A stretch of DNA of 64,000 bases from DASYAE01 sp036501535 (GTDB taxonomy: Bacteria > Actinomycetota > Actinomycetes > Streptomycetales > Catenulisporaceae), in the NCBI GenBank assembly GCA_036501535.1, contig DASYAE010000066.1:24358-88357 (forward strand). Direction: 5' to 3'. Made by a program: the position numbers and the translations under genes. Shown in pieces: positions 1 through 8,963 of the stretch (position 1 is its first letter; the number at the start of each line of letters is the position of its first letter). The notes under the pieces are model-generated. The model was given only the letters and a program-made list of their open reading frames with translations, had not been told where the DNA came from and made no database searches.

Positions 1-370
1 CCTGGTGCGCGAATGCGGATTCGACGGCCTGCATCAGGATCTGCACGTCGGTCTCATCGCCGTGGTAGTGCTTGACCACGGCTTGGCCGAGCCACTGGTA
101 GTCGCGCTCGACCGCCGCACGGTAGGGCTCGCGGGCGGCCAGAGTCGGATCGTGCTCGGCGAGTTGCGCCAGTCGGTGAAGAGTGAAGTCCAGTTGGACC
201 GGAATGGGTTTCTCGCTCCACAGGATGCCGTCGTTGTCGAAGACCGCGACGCGTTCGGCGGGTGGCACGAACGCAGGACCGTGCTCGTCGGCGACGGCTT
301 GTACGAAGCCGGTGATCGACTGCCTGGTCGGCGTGTCGTTCCACGAAGGCAGGTCGGCATGCGCACTCAT
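1..370 (-). CDS. HAD-family hydrolase, C-terminus cut by window edge
   Basis: The frame reads from an ATG at 370 off the left edge, giving about 123 N-terminal residues. It carries HAD motif I as FDNDGILW near residues 47-54, where the two Asp are the expected nucleophile and acid/base. The usual Thr/Val after DxDG is Ile here, a small oddity. From family memory, close relatives of this phosphoserine-phosphatase-like type sit beside arylsulfatase and formylglycine-generating enzyme genes in other actinobacteria. Here the start lies 8 bases after the stop of the FGE gene, so the two are probably one transcript. The substrate is unknown. The family call is firm; activity cannot be judged without the rest of the gene. 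Confidence 0.8.
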   Translation of the reverse strand, partial: MSAHADLPSWNDTPTRQSITGFVQAVADEHGPAFVPPAERVAVFDNDGILWSEKPIPVQLDFTLHRLAQLAEHDPTLAAREPYRAAVERDYQWLGQAVVKHYHGDETDVQILMQAVESAFAHQ

Positions 371-378
371 GGCGGCGG

Positions 379-1290
379 TCAGGCGCCGGGTTCGGGGCGG
401 ATCACGCAGCGGAAGCCGAGGTGGCAGGTGGAGGTGTCCTCGCTCTCGCCCTGGCGGGCTGCGGGGCGGTAGCGCAGGCAGTATTCCGGGGCGCACAGGT
501 GCGAGCCGCCCTTGATCACCCGCTGAGTGAAGATGCCGGCCGGTGACGGATCAGACCGGTCGCCCGGAGCGGCCGGTGCGCAGCAGCCTGATGCCGGCGC
601 GGCCGAGGCGTCTCGGTTGGGCGTGTAGAGATCGGTGGTCCATTCCCACACGTTGCCGATCATGTCCAGGAGGCCATAGCCGTTGGGAGGGTAGGTCCCG
701 ACCGGGGTGGTGCCGGGCCGGCCGGTCCTGGTGTGAGCCTGCCAGGGGAAACGGCCCTTGAAGGTGTTGGCCATCGTTCGGCCGTCGGCGGTCGGCTCCT
801 CGCCCCACGCATAGGTCGCCCCGAGCAGCGTGCCGCGCGCGGCGCATTCCCATTCGGCCTCGGTCGGCAACTGCTTGCCGGCCCAGGCCGCATAGGCCAG
901 TGCGTCGGAATAGGCGACGTGGGTGACCGGGTGGCGTTCGCGCCCGTGCAGGGTGCTGCCCGGTCCCTCGGGACGGCGCCAGTTCGCGCCGGGCCGGTAG
1001 AGCCACCATTGCCGGTAGTCGTCCAACGCGACCGGGCCCGGGGTCATGGTGAACACCAGCGACCCGGGCACCAGCAGTGCAGGGTCGGCTCCGGGGTAGG
1101 CGGCCGGGTCCGGGGCCCGCTCGGCCACGGTGGTGTGGCCGGTGGCTTTGACGAACCGGCGGAACGCGGCGACGGTGACCGGGCCCGTGTCGATGAAGAA
1201 CCCGCCGCCCCGGACCTCGCGCACCGGGCGCTCCTCCGGGTAGAACGCGTCGCTGCCCATCAGGAAGCTTCCCGCGGGGATCCACGCCAT
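379..1290 (-). CDS. Formylglycine-generating enzyme (sulfatase-modifying factor)
   Basis: Product of about 303 residues from the ATG at 1290; the frame is open further upstream, so a GTG start near 1357 adding some 20 residues is possible. FGE oxidises the Cys of the C-x-P-x-R motif in sulfatases to formylglycine. Visible family marks are the N-terminal IPAGSFLMGSD and FYPEE, the central LPTEAEWECAARG, GNVWEWTTD, and the C-terminal KGGSHLCAPEYCLRYRPAAR. The last contains the two Cys, four residues apart, that match the catalytic copper-binding pair of characterised FGEs. Everything needed for activity seems present. It is divergent from the arylsulfatase remnant at 1606, its obvious former substrate, and probably cotranscribed with the HAD gene downstream. 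Confidence 0.92.
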   Translation of the reverse strand: MAWIPAGSFLMGSDAFYPEERPVREVRGGGFFIDTGPVTVAAFRRFVKATGHTTVAERAPDPAAYPGADPALLVPGSLVFTMTPGPVALDDYRQWWLYRPGANWRRPEGPGSTLHGRERHPVTHVAYSDALAYAAWAGKQLPTEAEWECAARGTLLGATYAWGEEPTADGRTMANTFKGRFPWQAHTRTGRPGTTPVGTYPPNGYGLLDMIGNVWEWTTDLYTPNRDASAAPASGCCAPAAPGDRSDPSPAGIFTQRVIKGGSHLCAPEYCLRYRPAARQGESEDTSTCHLGFRCVIRPEPGA

Positions 1291-1605
1291 GTCCTTCGGC
1301 CGTCCGCCGGGACGCGGGTCAGCCGGTGCGGGCGGCGCAGAACGATCAAGCACGTCCTCATGATCGCCGCGGTGGGCCGCGTCGGACGGAGCGCCACGCC
1401 GAAGACGACCGACCCGGCTACCCACCGTACTTGCCCACGGTGCAGCGGCGCGGCGGGGCGGCGCGCGTGCCCTGGCGCGGTCGGGCACCCGGATAGCGCA
1501 CGAGCACCCTTTCGGCCAGTGCCGGTCGCCGCGCGAGGTGCGGCGCGGCATGCCACGATCCGAGAAGTTCATCGAGGTCTGTGGGCCAGAGAGAGCGAGA
1601 GAGCC
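1291..1605. other. Divergent intergenic region, FGE / arylsulfatase
   Basis: About 315 bases lie between the FGE start and the arylsulfatase start. The part nearest FGE may be its N-terminal coding extension, because the frame stays open. A purine-rich run (gagagagcgagagag) just before the GTG at 1606 can act as its ribosome binding site. I see no clear -35/-10 pair, operator or RNA. Confidence 0.4.
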
Positions 1606-2526
1606 GTGGCCGTGCCGTTCAAGGGCGCCATCAACATCGACATCCGCGACTCGAAGCCCGACTGGGCGCCGTTCGAGCCGCCCCAGGCCCCGCCCGGCGC
1701 ACCGAACGTGCTCTACATCGTGCTCGACGACGTCGGGTTCGCCGCGCTCTCCTGCTACGGCGGGCCGATCGAGACGCCGAACATCGAACGCATCGCCGCT
1801 GCCGGCGCCCGCTACACCCAGTGGCACACCACCTCGCTCTGCTCCCCGACCCGCTCATGCCTGCTGACCGGGCGCAACCACACCCGCAACAGCATGGCGT
1901 GCATCACCGAGGCCGCGATCGGGTTCCCCAACGCCAGCGGCACCATCCCGCCGGAGAACGGCATGCTCTCCGAGATCCTCGCGGAGCGCGGCTGGAACAC
2001 CTACATGGTCGGCAAGTGGCACCTGTGCCCGACCGACGAGATGAACTTGGCCGCCACCCGTCGCAACTGGCCCAGCGGCCGGGGCTTCGAGCGCTCCTAC
2101 GGGTTCCTCGGCGCGGAGACCAACCAGTGGTATCCCGACCTGATCCACGACAACCACCCGGTCGACCAGCCGCGCACCCCCGACGAGGGCTACCACCTCA
2201 CCGACGACATCACCGACAAGGCGCTGGAGTTCATCAAGGACGGCAAGGCCATCGCCCCGGACAAGCCCTTCTTCACCCTCACCCTCTACCACGCGGACCG
2301 CAAGGTCGGCACGGCCCGGATCAAGACCCAGCTCGGCGCGTTCGCCGTCGCCGGCGCGAGCCTCTACATCGGCCGCCACGGCGGCGAACCGGTCACCGGC
2401 GACTTCCCCGGCCCCGCCCCCTACCACTTCACCGGCGGCACCCTGCGCCAGGTCAACATCAACGTCAGCGGCAAGCCCTACCTCGACCTCGAACGCGAGG
2501 CCGTCCTCATGCTCATGCGCGAATAA
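1606..2526 (+). pseudogene. Arylsulfatase with a large in-frame internal deletion
   Basis: The frame is open for 306 codons from the GTG at 1606. The first ~215 residues are a normal start of the large bacterial arylsulfatase family (usually about 750-790 residues): VLYIVLDDVG with the metal-binding Asp pair, then LCSPTRSCLLTGRNH with the C-x-P-x-R site modified by FGE. After DKPFF, near residue 219, the sequence jumps to what in relatives is the extreme C-terminus (LYHADRKVGTARIKTQ, then FTGGT, VDLEREA-like ending). Roughly 450-500 residues are missing, including the second metal-binding and substrate-binding half of the alkaline-phosphatase fold. The reading frame is preserved and ends normally. 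An active enzyme is very unlikely. The deletion could also be an assembly error. Confidence 0.85.
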
Positions 2527-2555
2527 GCAATCAGGACCGTCCGGTGGCCCATAAC

Positions 2556-3692
2556 TCAAGGGCCTAATTCATTGGTGGCGTTACGGGCGGCGGGTGCGCG
2601 GCGCAGGATGAGGATGGCGGTGTCGTCTTGCTGCATGCCTTGTGCGAATGCGAGCGACTGCTGCCGCAGGGAGCGGGCAAGATCCTCCGGGGCCAGGCTC
2701 GCGCCAGCGCTGAGGCGCTCGGCCAGGGGGAAGAACGCGCCGTCGGGTGAGCGTGCCTCGATCAGTCCGTCGGTGCACAGCAGCAGCGTCGCGCGGGGCG
2801 GGAAGGGGAACCAGGACACGATGCGCGGGAGTGGGGCGAGGCTGGCCAGGCCGAGCGGCGGACCGGCCTCGCCAAGCGCCACAAGGCTGGCTGCCGAGTC
2901 GGCGAGCAGGTACGGAGCGGGGTGCCCGCAGTCGACTGCCTGAACCTCCCGGTCGTCGTCGATGCCCAGGACCAACGCGGTGACGAAGCGTTCGGGGCGC
3001 CCGGCGTGGGCGGCGTCTGTGTTGTGGGTGAGCACCGCGTCTTCGAGGGCGTCGGCCAGCGCGGTCAAGGTGTGTTCGCGATGCGCCGCGGCGCGGAAGG
3101 CGCCGAGCACCGCGAACCCGAGCCCGATCGCGCCGAGCCCCTTGCCCTGGACGTCCGCGATCAGCACCCGGGTGCCGAACGGGGTCGCGGCGACGTCGTA
3201 GACATCGCCGCCGACCAGTTTCTCCTCGTGGACCGGTTCATACACGCCGGTCACCAGCACCTGGTCGGTCAGGATGGGCAGCGGGCGCAGGATGCTGCGC
3301 TGCATGGCCGTGGCGGTCGAGCGCAGTCGCAGCAACTGCTCGGTCCGGTTCAGCCGGGTCCGGCAGGCCACGACGCTCAGCGCGCCGAACCCGGCCGCGA
3401 ACAGCACGGAGAAGGCCTTGTCCAAGCTGCTCGCCCCCGGCTGCCACAACAACCCGGACAGGGCCACCAGGTCGATCCACCCGGCGACGAACGCCGTCTG
3501 GCGCACGCTGCCCAACGCGGCGACGGCCGCCGGCAGGAACACCAGCACCCCGGCCAGGTGCAGCGTGGACCCGGCGAAATACCCGGCCGCCAGCGCCGCT
3601 GCGCTCACCCCGAGCGTCCACCCGGCCACCGCCAGGTTCGACACCCGCCGCACGCGCAGGTTCGACGCAAAGTCCTCGTCACCGCCCGTCAC
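2556..3692 (-). CDS. Membrane-bound PP2C/SpoIIE-type serine phosphatase
   Basis: Protein of 378 residues. The N-terminal ~125 residues hold about four hydrophobic segments. The rest is a SpoIIE/RsbU phosphatase domain with EKLVGGDVYDV (metal-binding GGDxYD), ADVQGKGLGA, CGHPAPYLL, LCTDGLIEA and the terminal QQDDTAILILRR. Such enzymes dephosphorylate anti-anti-sigma factors in partner-switching pathways and respond to a sensory input, here probably through the membrane part. No anti-sigma or anti-anti-sigma gene is adjacent, so the partner is unknown. It converges with the arylsulfatase remnant and lies 145 bases beyond the response regulator stop, so it may be read separately from that operon. 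Confidence 0.88.
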   Translation of the reverse strand: MTGGDEDFASNLRVRRVSNLAVAGWTLGVSAAALAAGYFAGSTLHLAGVLVFLPAAVAALGSVRQTAFVAGWIDLVALSGLLWQPGASSLDKAFSVLFAAGFGALSVVACRTRLNRTEQLLRLRSTATAMQRSILRPLPILTDQVLVTGVYEPVHEEKLVGGDVYDVAATPFGTRVLIADVQGKGLGAIGLGFAVLGAFRAAAHREHTLTALADALEDAVLTHNTDAAHAGRPERFVTALVLGIDDDREVQAVDCGHPAPYLLADSAASLVALGEAGPPLGLASLAPLPRIVSWFPFPPRATLLLCTDGLIEARSPDGAFFPLAERLSAGASLAPEDLARSLRQQSLAFAQGMQQDDTAILILRRAPAARNATNELGP

Positions 3693-3837
3693 CGCATCTC
3701 CCGCGCAATCTGCCGACCTGCACCGCGCCCTGGCCCACCCTCACCCCGCTGAGCACCGCACGCCAGCGGGGCGCGTCAGGAGAGTGAGTGATGAGTGAAC
3801 GGCGCTGCGACGCTGAATCCGGCGGGCGGCGCCCGGC

Positions 3838-4506
3838 TCAGCGGTCGGTGAGGCGGTGGTCGAACGCGAAGATGATCGCGGCCGCGCGGTCGCGCAGGTC
3901 GAGCTTGGTGAAGATGTGGTTGATGTGGGTCTTCACGGTGCCCTCGCCCACGCCGAGGTCGGCGGCGATCTCGGCGTTGCTGCGGCCGCGGCCGATCAGG
4001 GCGAGCACGTCGAGCTCGCGGTCGGTCAGCCGCTCGAGCGCGGGGGGCCGGACCGGGGCGTGCGGCGGCGCGTCCCGGTAGACGGCCAGCACCCGGCCGG
4101 TCACCGCGGGGTCCAGCCAGGCGCCGCCCTGCGCGACGACCCGGACCGCGCGCTGCAGTTCCTCGGCGGGCGCGCCCTTGAGGATGAAGCCGGCGGCCCC
4201 GGCGCGCAGCATGCCGCCGAGCGCCGCGTCGTCGTCGAAGGTGGTCAGGGCCAGCACCGGGGTCTCCGGGGCGGCGGAGCGCAGCCGGGTGGTGGCCGCG
4301 ACGCCGTCGACGAGCGGCATGCGCACGTCCATCACGACCACGTCGGGTGTGAATTCGCGCACTGCGGCCAGGACGCCGGTGCCGTCAGGGCATTCGGCGA
4401 CCACGTCGAAGCCGAAGCGTTCGCGCAGGATGCCGCGCAGTCCCGCGCGCACGAGCTCCTGGTCGTCCACGAGCAGGACCCTGATCATCCGGTCCGGGCC
4501 GGTCAC
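3838..4506 (-). CDS. NarL/LuxR-family response regulator
   Basis: I start it at the GTG at 4506, whose bases overlap the TGA of the kinase gene (GTGA), which suggests translational coupling; an ATG six codons later (4488) is the alternative. The receiver has DDQE near the N-terminus, the phospho-accepting Asp in VVVMDVRMP, the conserved Thr in LTTFDD and Lys in FILKGA. The C-terminal LuxR helix-turn-helix has LTDRELDVLALIGRG and GTVKTHINHIF. All residues needed for phosphorelay are present, unlike the regulator at 57708. With the kinase at 4503-5669 it forms a two-component system that probably controls the ABC transporter in the same operon. Confidence 0.93.
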   Translation of the reverse strand: MTGPDRMIRVLLVDDQELVRAGLRGILRERFGFDVVAECPDGTGVLAAVREFTPDVVVMDVRMPLVDGVAATTRLRSAAPETPVLALTTFDDDAALGGMLRAGAAGFILKGAPAEELQRAVRVVAQGGAWLDPAVTGRVLAVYRDAPPHAPVRPPALERLTDRELDVLALIGRGRSNAEIAADLGVGEGTVKTHINHIFTKLDLRDRAAAIIFAFDHRLTDR

Positions 4507-5669
4507 GGCGGGCCGCCCGGCTCGAGCGGGAGGGTCGCGCTGACCAGCCAGCCGCTGCCGCCGGGACCGGCGGTGCAGGTGCCGCCGACGGCCGCGGCGC
4601 GCTCGCGCATGTTCCCCAGTCCCATCCCCGACCCGTGGCCGGCGGCGCCCGCGCTGTCGATGTCCACCCGCACGCTGTCGCGCAGCGCCTGCGCGCGTAC
4701 GGTCACCGGTGCGCCGGGGGCGTGCTTGGTCGCGTTCGTCAGCGCCTCCTGCACGATGCGGTAGACGGTCACTCCGGTCGTCGCCGGCAGCGTTGCCAGA
4801 TCGCCGTCGAGGGTGAGCGTCGCCTCGACGCCCGCGCCGCGCACCTGGTCCACCAGGTTTCGCAGGTCGCTGATACCTGGCAGGGGCGGCGGGACCCGGT
4901 CGCCGGAGCGCAGCCCCATGACCGTGCGCACCTCGGCCAGGCTCTGGCGGCCGAGCCGCTCGGCCTCGGCCAGCGCGCGGGCGGCGTCCTGCGGGTCGTG
5001 CTCGACGGCGAGCCGTGCGCTGGAGACGTGCAGCAGCGAGACGGTCAGGCTGTGGGCGATCCCGTCGTGCAGCTCGCGGGCGATCCTGGTGCGCTCGTCG
5101 GCGCGGGAGCGCTCGGCCAGGTCGGCCTGCGCCTCGTGCAGCCGCTGGAGCAGGTCGAGCTGCCTGCGCAGCAGCATCGCGGCGAACACCGAGAAGGTCA
5201 CCCCGCTGCCCCAGGCGATCCAGCCGGGGTCGGGATCGACCGCGATCGCCTCGACGGTGAACAGGGTCGCGCTTGCCGCCCAGAAGAGCAGGCCGGGTAT
5301 CAGGCCGCCGACTGCGACGCACCAGATCTGCAACACGCACAGCGCGAACCAGCCGACATCGCGCGCGTCGCCTTGGGCGAGCAGGGCGACTCCGGCCCCG
5401 GCCGCGGCCGTGTACAGCAGCAGCAGACGTGTTCTGGTCAGGAAGCACGGCACTGCCGCCGCCACGGCCAGCAACAGCCCGACGGCCACGACCGTGCCGC
5501 CGTGACCGAGTCCGGTGACGACCGCGACCGCCAGGAAGACGGCGAACGACGCGAGGCCGGGCCACCCCCACCAGCGGGGTGGCCCAACCGTCGCAGCAGC
5601 GGCCGGACCGGCGAACACGTTGCGAATCCTACTGATCCGGCCGCGCACGAGACATCTGCCGCGAGTCAC
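4503..5669 (-). CDS. NarL-type sensor histidine kinase
   Basis: Protein of 388 residues from a GTG at 5669, 12 bases after the permease stop. Residues from about 33 to 170 contain five or six hydrophobic segments with little extracellular loop, typical of kinases that sense the membrane or signal through a partner transporter. Then comes a dimerisation region with RIARELHDGIAHSLT (phospho-accepting His, HisKA_3 type) and a HATPase_c domain with VQEALTNATKHA (N box) and GSGMGLGNMRERA (G box). The stop overlaps the response regulator start. A transporter-kinase-regulator operon of this order is common in actinobacteria and often mediates inducible resistance to a peptide or drug; the ligand here is not known. 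Confidence 0.92.
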   Translation of the reverse strand: MTRGRCLVRGRISRIRNVFAGPAAAATVGPPRWWGWPGLASFAVFLAVAVVTGLGHGGTVVAVGLLLAVAAAVPCFLTRTRLLLLYTAAAGAGVALLAQGDARDVGWFALCVLQIWCVAVGGLIPGLLFWAASATLFTVEAIAVDPDPGWIAWGSGVTFSVFAAMLLRRQLDLLQRLHEAQADLAERSRADERTRIARELHDGIAHSLTVSLLHVSSARLAVEHDPQDAARALAEAERLGRQSLAEVRTVMGLRSGDRVPPPLPGISDLRNLVDQVRGAGVEATLTLDGDLATLPATTGVTVYRIVQEALTNATKHAPGAPVTVRAQALRDSVRVDIDSAGAAGHGSGMGLGNMRERAAAVGGTCTAGPGGSGWLVSATLPLEPGGPP

Positions 5670-5681
5670 CGGCCCAAGGCC

Positions 5682-6446
5682 TCACAGCGCGGACCGGCGC
5701 ATCGCCGCGACCGAGGCGGCCACCGCGAGCACGGCCACCACGATCAGGGAGGTCGTAGCTGAGCCGATGCCGAGCCACGGATCGCGCACGGCGTCGGTCA
5801 CCCGGGTCAGCGGCAGGTAGCCGGCGACGGCGCGGATCGCCGAGCCCATCACGTTCGGCGGGGGCCCGCCGGCACCGATCAGGAAGGAGGGGAAGAACAG
5901 GATCAGTCCGGTCGCCTGCGCCGCGCGGGCCGAGGGCAGCACCGAGCCGAGCAGCACGCCGATGCCGATGAAGGCCACTGATCCGAGGGCGTACGCGGCC
6001 AGCACGCGCCCGGGCTGCTGCAGGTGCGGGATGCCGTAGACCGGGGCCGCCACGGCCAGCAGGACCGCCGACGCCACGGCGATGGCGCTCAGTCCGACCA
6101 CCAGTTCGGCCAGCGCGAAGGACCAGTGCGGGAATCCGGCCGCGGCGAACCGGCGCAGCACGCCGCGCTCGCGGTAGGAGGCCAGGTGCACCGGCATGGT
6201 GATCAGGCCGGTGGCCGCGATGACGACGGTCAGGTACGAGGCCACGTACCAGTGCGACGGGTCGGTGCCGTCGAAGCCGGGATTCGGCTTCGTGCCGAAG
6301 GAGCCCCCGATGATCAGCATCGTGATCACCGGGAAGACGAAGACGAAGGTCAACGTCAGCGGGTCGCGCCGGATCAGGCTGAGCTCGGTGCGCACCAGGC
6401 GGCGGGTAGCGCCTGCGGTGCACTGCGCGATTGTCGTGGAGTTCAC
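5682..6446 (-). CDS. ABC-2 type transporter permease
   Basis: Protein of 254 residues from a GTG at 6446 that overlaps the ATPase stop (GTGA). It has six hydrophobic segments and the ABC-2 layout: a first segment after RRDPLTLTFVFVFPV, a YRERGVLRRF cytoplasmic stretch typical of drug-export permeases, and a short loop rich in Gly/Pro before the last segments. It should form a dimer with the ATPase at 6443-7420. The pair resembles daunorubicin/linear-peptide exporters, but the cargo cannot be read from sequence. Confidence 0.9.
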   Translation of the reverse strand: MNSTTIAQCTAGATRRLVRTELSLIRRDPLTLTFVFVFPVITMLIIGGSFGTKPNPGFDGTDPSHWYVASYLTVVIAATGLITMPVHLASYRERGVLRRFAAAGFPHWSFALAELVVGLSAIAVASAVLLAVAAPVYGIPHLQQPGRVLAAYALGSVAFIGIGVLLGSVLPSARAAQATGLILFFPSFLIGAGGPPPNVMGSAIRAVAGYLPLTRVTDAVRDPWLGIGSATTSLIVVAVLAVAASVAAMRRSAL

Positions 6447-7420
6447 CGCGGGGTCCTCACAAGGTCGTCGTCCAGTTTTGACTCACTGCCTGATTCGCTG
6501 CGGGCTCGCGGGGCGCCGCCCTCCGTCTGCTGCAGCAGGCTCAGCAGTGCGTCCTCGAGCGTCGGCACCTGCACGGAGAGGTCGCCCGGCACCCGGCCGC
6601 CGTCCACCAGGGCCGCGCCGACGTGGGCGATGGCGATCCGGTCGCCCCGCACGGTCATCCGGTCCCCGGCCCGCTCGACGCCGTCGACTCCGGGCAGGCC
6701 GGCCAGCCGCTCGGACGACCAGCCGGCGCCGAGCGGCCCGGTGAAGCTGATCGTGGCGCGCCGCCCGTGCCGCTCGACCAGTTCGGCCGGCGATCCGTGG
6801 TCGACGACCCGACCGGCGTTCATCACCGTGATGCTGTCGCACAGCGCCTGCGCGTCCTCGAGTTCGTGGGTCACCAGCAGCACCGCGATGCCGTCCCGGC
6901 GCAGCCGGTCCACGGCCGCCCAGACGGTGCGCCGCGCCGCCGGGTCAAGGCCCTGCGTCAGCTCGTCGAGGATCACCAGCCGGGGCCGATTCAGCAGCGC
7001 CAGCACCAGGAACAGCCGCTGCCGCTCGCCGCCGCTGAGCGAGGCGAAGGCCGAGCGGCGGCGTGCGGCCAGCCCGAACTCCTCCAGCAGGCCGCCACCG
7101 TCCCCGCCGCCGAACAGGCTCACCGCCTCGGCGACCCGGAGCCGGTCCGGCAGCGCCGAGTCCTGCAGCTGGCTGCCGACCAGCGAGCGCACCCGATCCC
7201 GCCGGGCCGCCGGGTCCAGGCCGAAGACCCGCAGCGTCCCCGCGTCGGGCCGTCGCAGGCCCTGCACGCACTCGACCGTCGTCGTCTTGCCGGCGCCGTT
7301 CGCGCCGATCAGCCCGACGACCTGACCGGCCGCCACATCCAGGTCGACACCGTCGACGACGGTGCGGCCGCCATAGCCTTTTCGCAATCCGCGGACATGT
7401 ACCGCGCTCGCCTCATCCAT
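6443..7420 (-). CDS. ABC transporter ATP-binding protein
   Basis: I start it at the ATG at 7420 (MDEASAV); an upstream in-frame start at 7453 would add 11 unlikely residues. The 325-residue product has Walker A GANGAGKTT, signature LSGGERQRL, Walker B RLVILDE and the switch His in VTHE. The C-terminal ~100 residues after the ATPase are the extension seen in DrrA-like export ATPases. It heads an operon of four genes running leftwards: ATPase, permease, kinase, regulator, with overlaps at the first and third junctions. Confidence 0.93.
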   Translation of the reverse strand: MDEASAVHVRGLRKGYGGRTVVDGVDLDVAAGQVVGLIGANGAGKTTTVECVQGLRRPDAGTLRVFGLDPAARRDRVRSLVGSQLQDSALPDRLRVAEAVSLFGGGDGGGLLEEFGLAARRRSAFASLSGGERQRLFLVLALLNRPRLVILDELTQGLDPAARRTVWAAVDRLRRDGIAVLLVTHELEDAQALCDSITVMNAGRVVDHGSPAELVERHGRRATISFTGPLGAGWSSERLAGLPGVDGVERAGDRMTVRGDRIAIAHVGAALVDGGRVPGDLSVQVPTLEDALLSLLQQTEGGAPRARSESGSESKLDDDLVRTPR

Positions 7421-7561
7421 GCCCCCATAGTTCGCAATCGGGCCGGCGGGCACATCGCGCTGCGGATAGAGCGTCTTCTCTACCCGCGGTTAGAGAGCGT
7501 CGGCGGGGAGTCGGCGGATGAGGGTCGGCACCGGTGGCGCGAGGACACGTCTGGAGCCGGC

Positions 7562-8584
7562 TTATCCGAGCGCTGATGCCGCCGTGACGGTCTCGGGGTC
7601 GACGCACCCGACCACGAAATCAGCCGCCTGCCGCATGGCCGCGCGGGCTGCCGGCAGCCAGCGGTGCATCAGCTGGAACGCGTGGATCTGCCCCGGCCAG
7701 ATCTGCAGATGGCACTCGACCTCGGCGGCAGTCAGAGACGCGGCGAGGCGACGGGCATCCTGGCCGAGCACCTCGCGCCCGCCGGCTTGAATCAAGAACG
7801 GCGGCAACGGACCCGCGACCTCGGCGAGCGGCGACAGCCGCATGTCGCTGCGGTCGCATCCACCGAGATAGAGTCGGGCCAGGCGTTCCGCCGCCACCGG
7901 GCTGACGAACGGATCACGCTGCAGCCGGTCGGCCTGCCGGGCCTGCATGCAGTCCAGGTCCAGCCACGGGGAGAGCAGCACCACGCCGGCCGGCAGCGGC
8001 AACCCAGCACCGTACGCATGCGCGACGAGGCCGGCCGCGAGGTGGCCTCCTGCGGAATCGCCGGCGACGACGATCCGCGAAGCCGGTATGCCCAGGTCAA
8101 GCAGGTGCCGGTACGCGGCGACCGCGTCGTCGAAGGCGGCCGGGAAGGCGTGCTCGGGCGCCAGCCGGTAGGCGGGCACCAGAACCGGCAGTCCGCTGTC
8201 CGCCGCGAGTCGGCCGGCTAGCGGGCGGTACGTGCGCGGCGAGCCGAAAACGAAGGCGCCGCCGTGCAGGTACAGAATCGCGCCCTGCCGCGAACGATCG
8301 GGGCGTGACCACTCGGACTCCAGCTGCCTGGTGTGCCCATCGCTGTCGGCGACGGTTATGCGCACCGGGCTCGTGGTGACGCCGCGTTGGGACGACTGGA
8401 CTCTGGCCGCCGCCTCCATGAGCGCTCGCATAGCGCTGATCGGAACGGCCCGTCCGCCGACCAGGTCCACAGCCGGCCGCCAGATCCACCGCAACGACTC
8501 GGCCAGCAGGAACGCGGGCATTGCGGACCCCGCCACCAAGGGCATGCCCATCGGTGCCGGAGCAGGCATCGCAGTGGAAGTCAT
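7562..8584 (-). CDS. Alpha/beta hydrolase, hormone-sensitive-lipase (type IV) esterase
   Basis: Protein of 340 residues. The oxyanion motif HGGAF is at residues 107-111 and the nucleophile elbow GDSAGG at 175-180 (Ser177), both hallmarks of the HSL family. The C-terminal QIHAF supplies the catalytic His, and an Asp about 30 residues before it completes the triad. The first ~35 residues are hydrophobic and could be a membrane-associated cap. It probably hydrolyses short-chain acyl esters in the cytoplasm. It stands alone, with its stop 141 bases from the ABC operon start and a long divergent region towards the GH31 gene. Confidence 0.9.
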   Translation of the reverse strand: MTSTAMPAPAPMGMPLVAGSAMPAFLLAESLRWIWRPAVDLVGGRAVPISAMRALMEAAARVQSSQRGVTTSPVRITVADSDGHTRQLESEWSRPDRSRQGAILYLHGGAFVFGSPRTYRPLAGRLAADSGLPVLVPAYRLAPEHAFPAAFDDAVAAYRHLLDLGIPASRIVVAGDSAGGHLAAGLVAHAYGAGLPLPAGVVLLSPWLDLDCMQARQADRLQRDPFVSPVAAERLARLYLGGCDRSDMRLSPLAEVAGPLPPFLIQAGGREVLGQDARRLAASLTAAEVECHLQIWPGQIHAFQLMHRWLPAARAAMRQAADFVVGCVDPETVTAASALG

Positions 8585-8963
8585 CGCACTCCCGCCTTCC
8601 CTACCTCGAACGAGGCGGCATTCGGTTGCCCGGGTTCAGCGGCGCCAACCGCCAGGCATGCGCATTCGCGGCTTGAAGGCCTCGGAAATCACCCATTGAA
8701 GTCCCATGTGTTTACCGCTCACCGATCCGGCAATGCGGAAAGCCCATATGTCCCGTCACGTCCGGTTCGGAACCGCCGACTGGCGATCTCCGACGCGCGA
8801 GCTGCGCTCATACGGATGACTGGGCTGTGCAAATATCCGACGAATCTCGGAATTTCCCTCAGGATGTCTGGACCGCCCCGCCTACCGCCGGTATAACACA
8901 TCCGATGTCTTTGGGTGATATCTGCCATCATCGCCAAACCGCCCACACACCGGGAGCTGTCAG
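8585..8963. other. Divergent intergenic region, esterase / GH31
   Basis: 379 bases with lower GC than the flanking genes, as expected for a control region. It contains a small inverted repeat, cggtt-cgg-aaccg, at 8763-8775. A gggag run sits just before the GH31 ATG. I could not assign a convincing -35/-10 pair. Short open frames across it lack start signals and codon bias, so I see no gene here. Confidence 0.4.
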
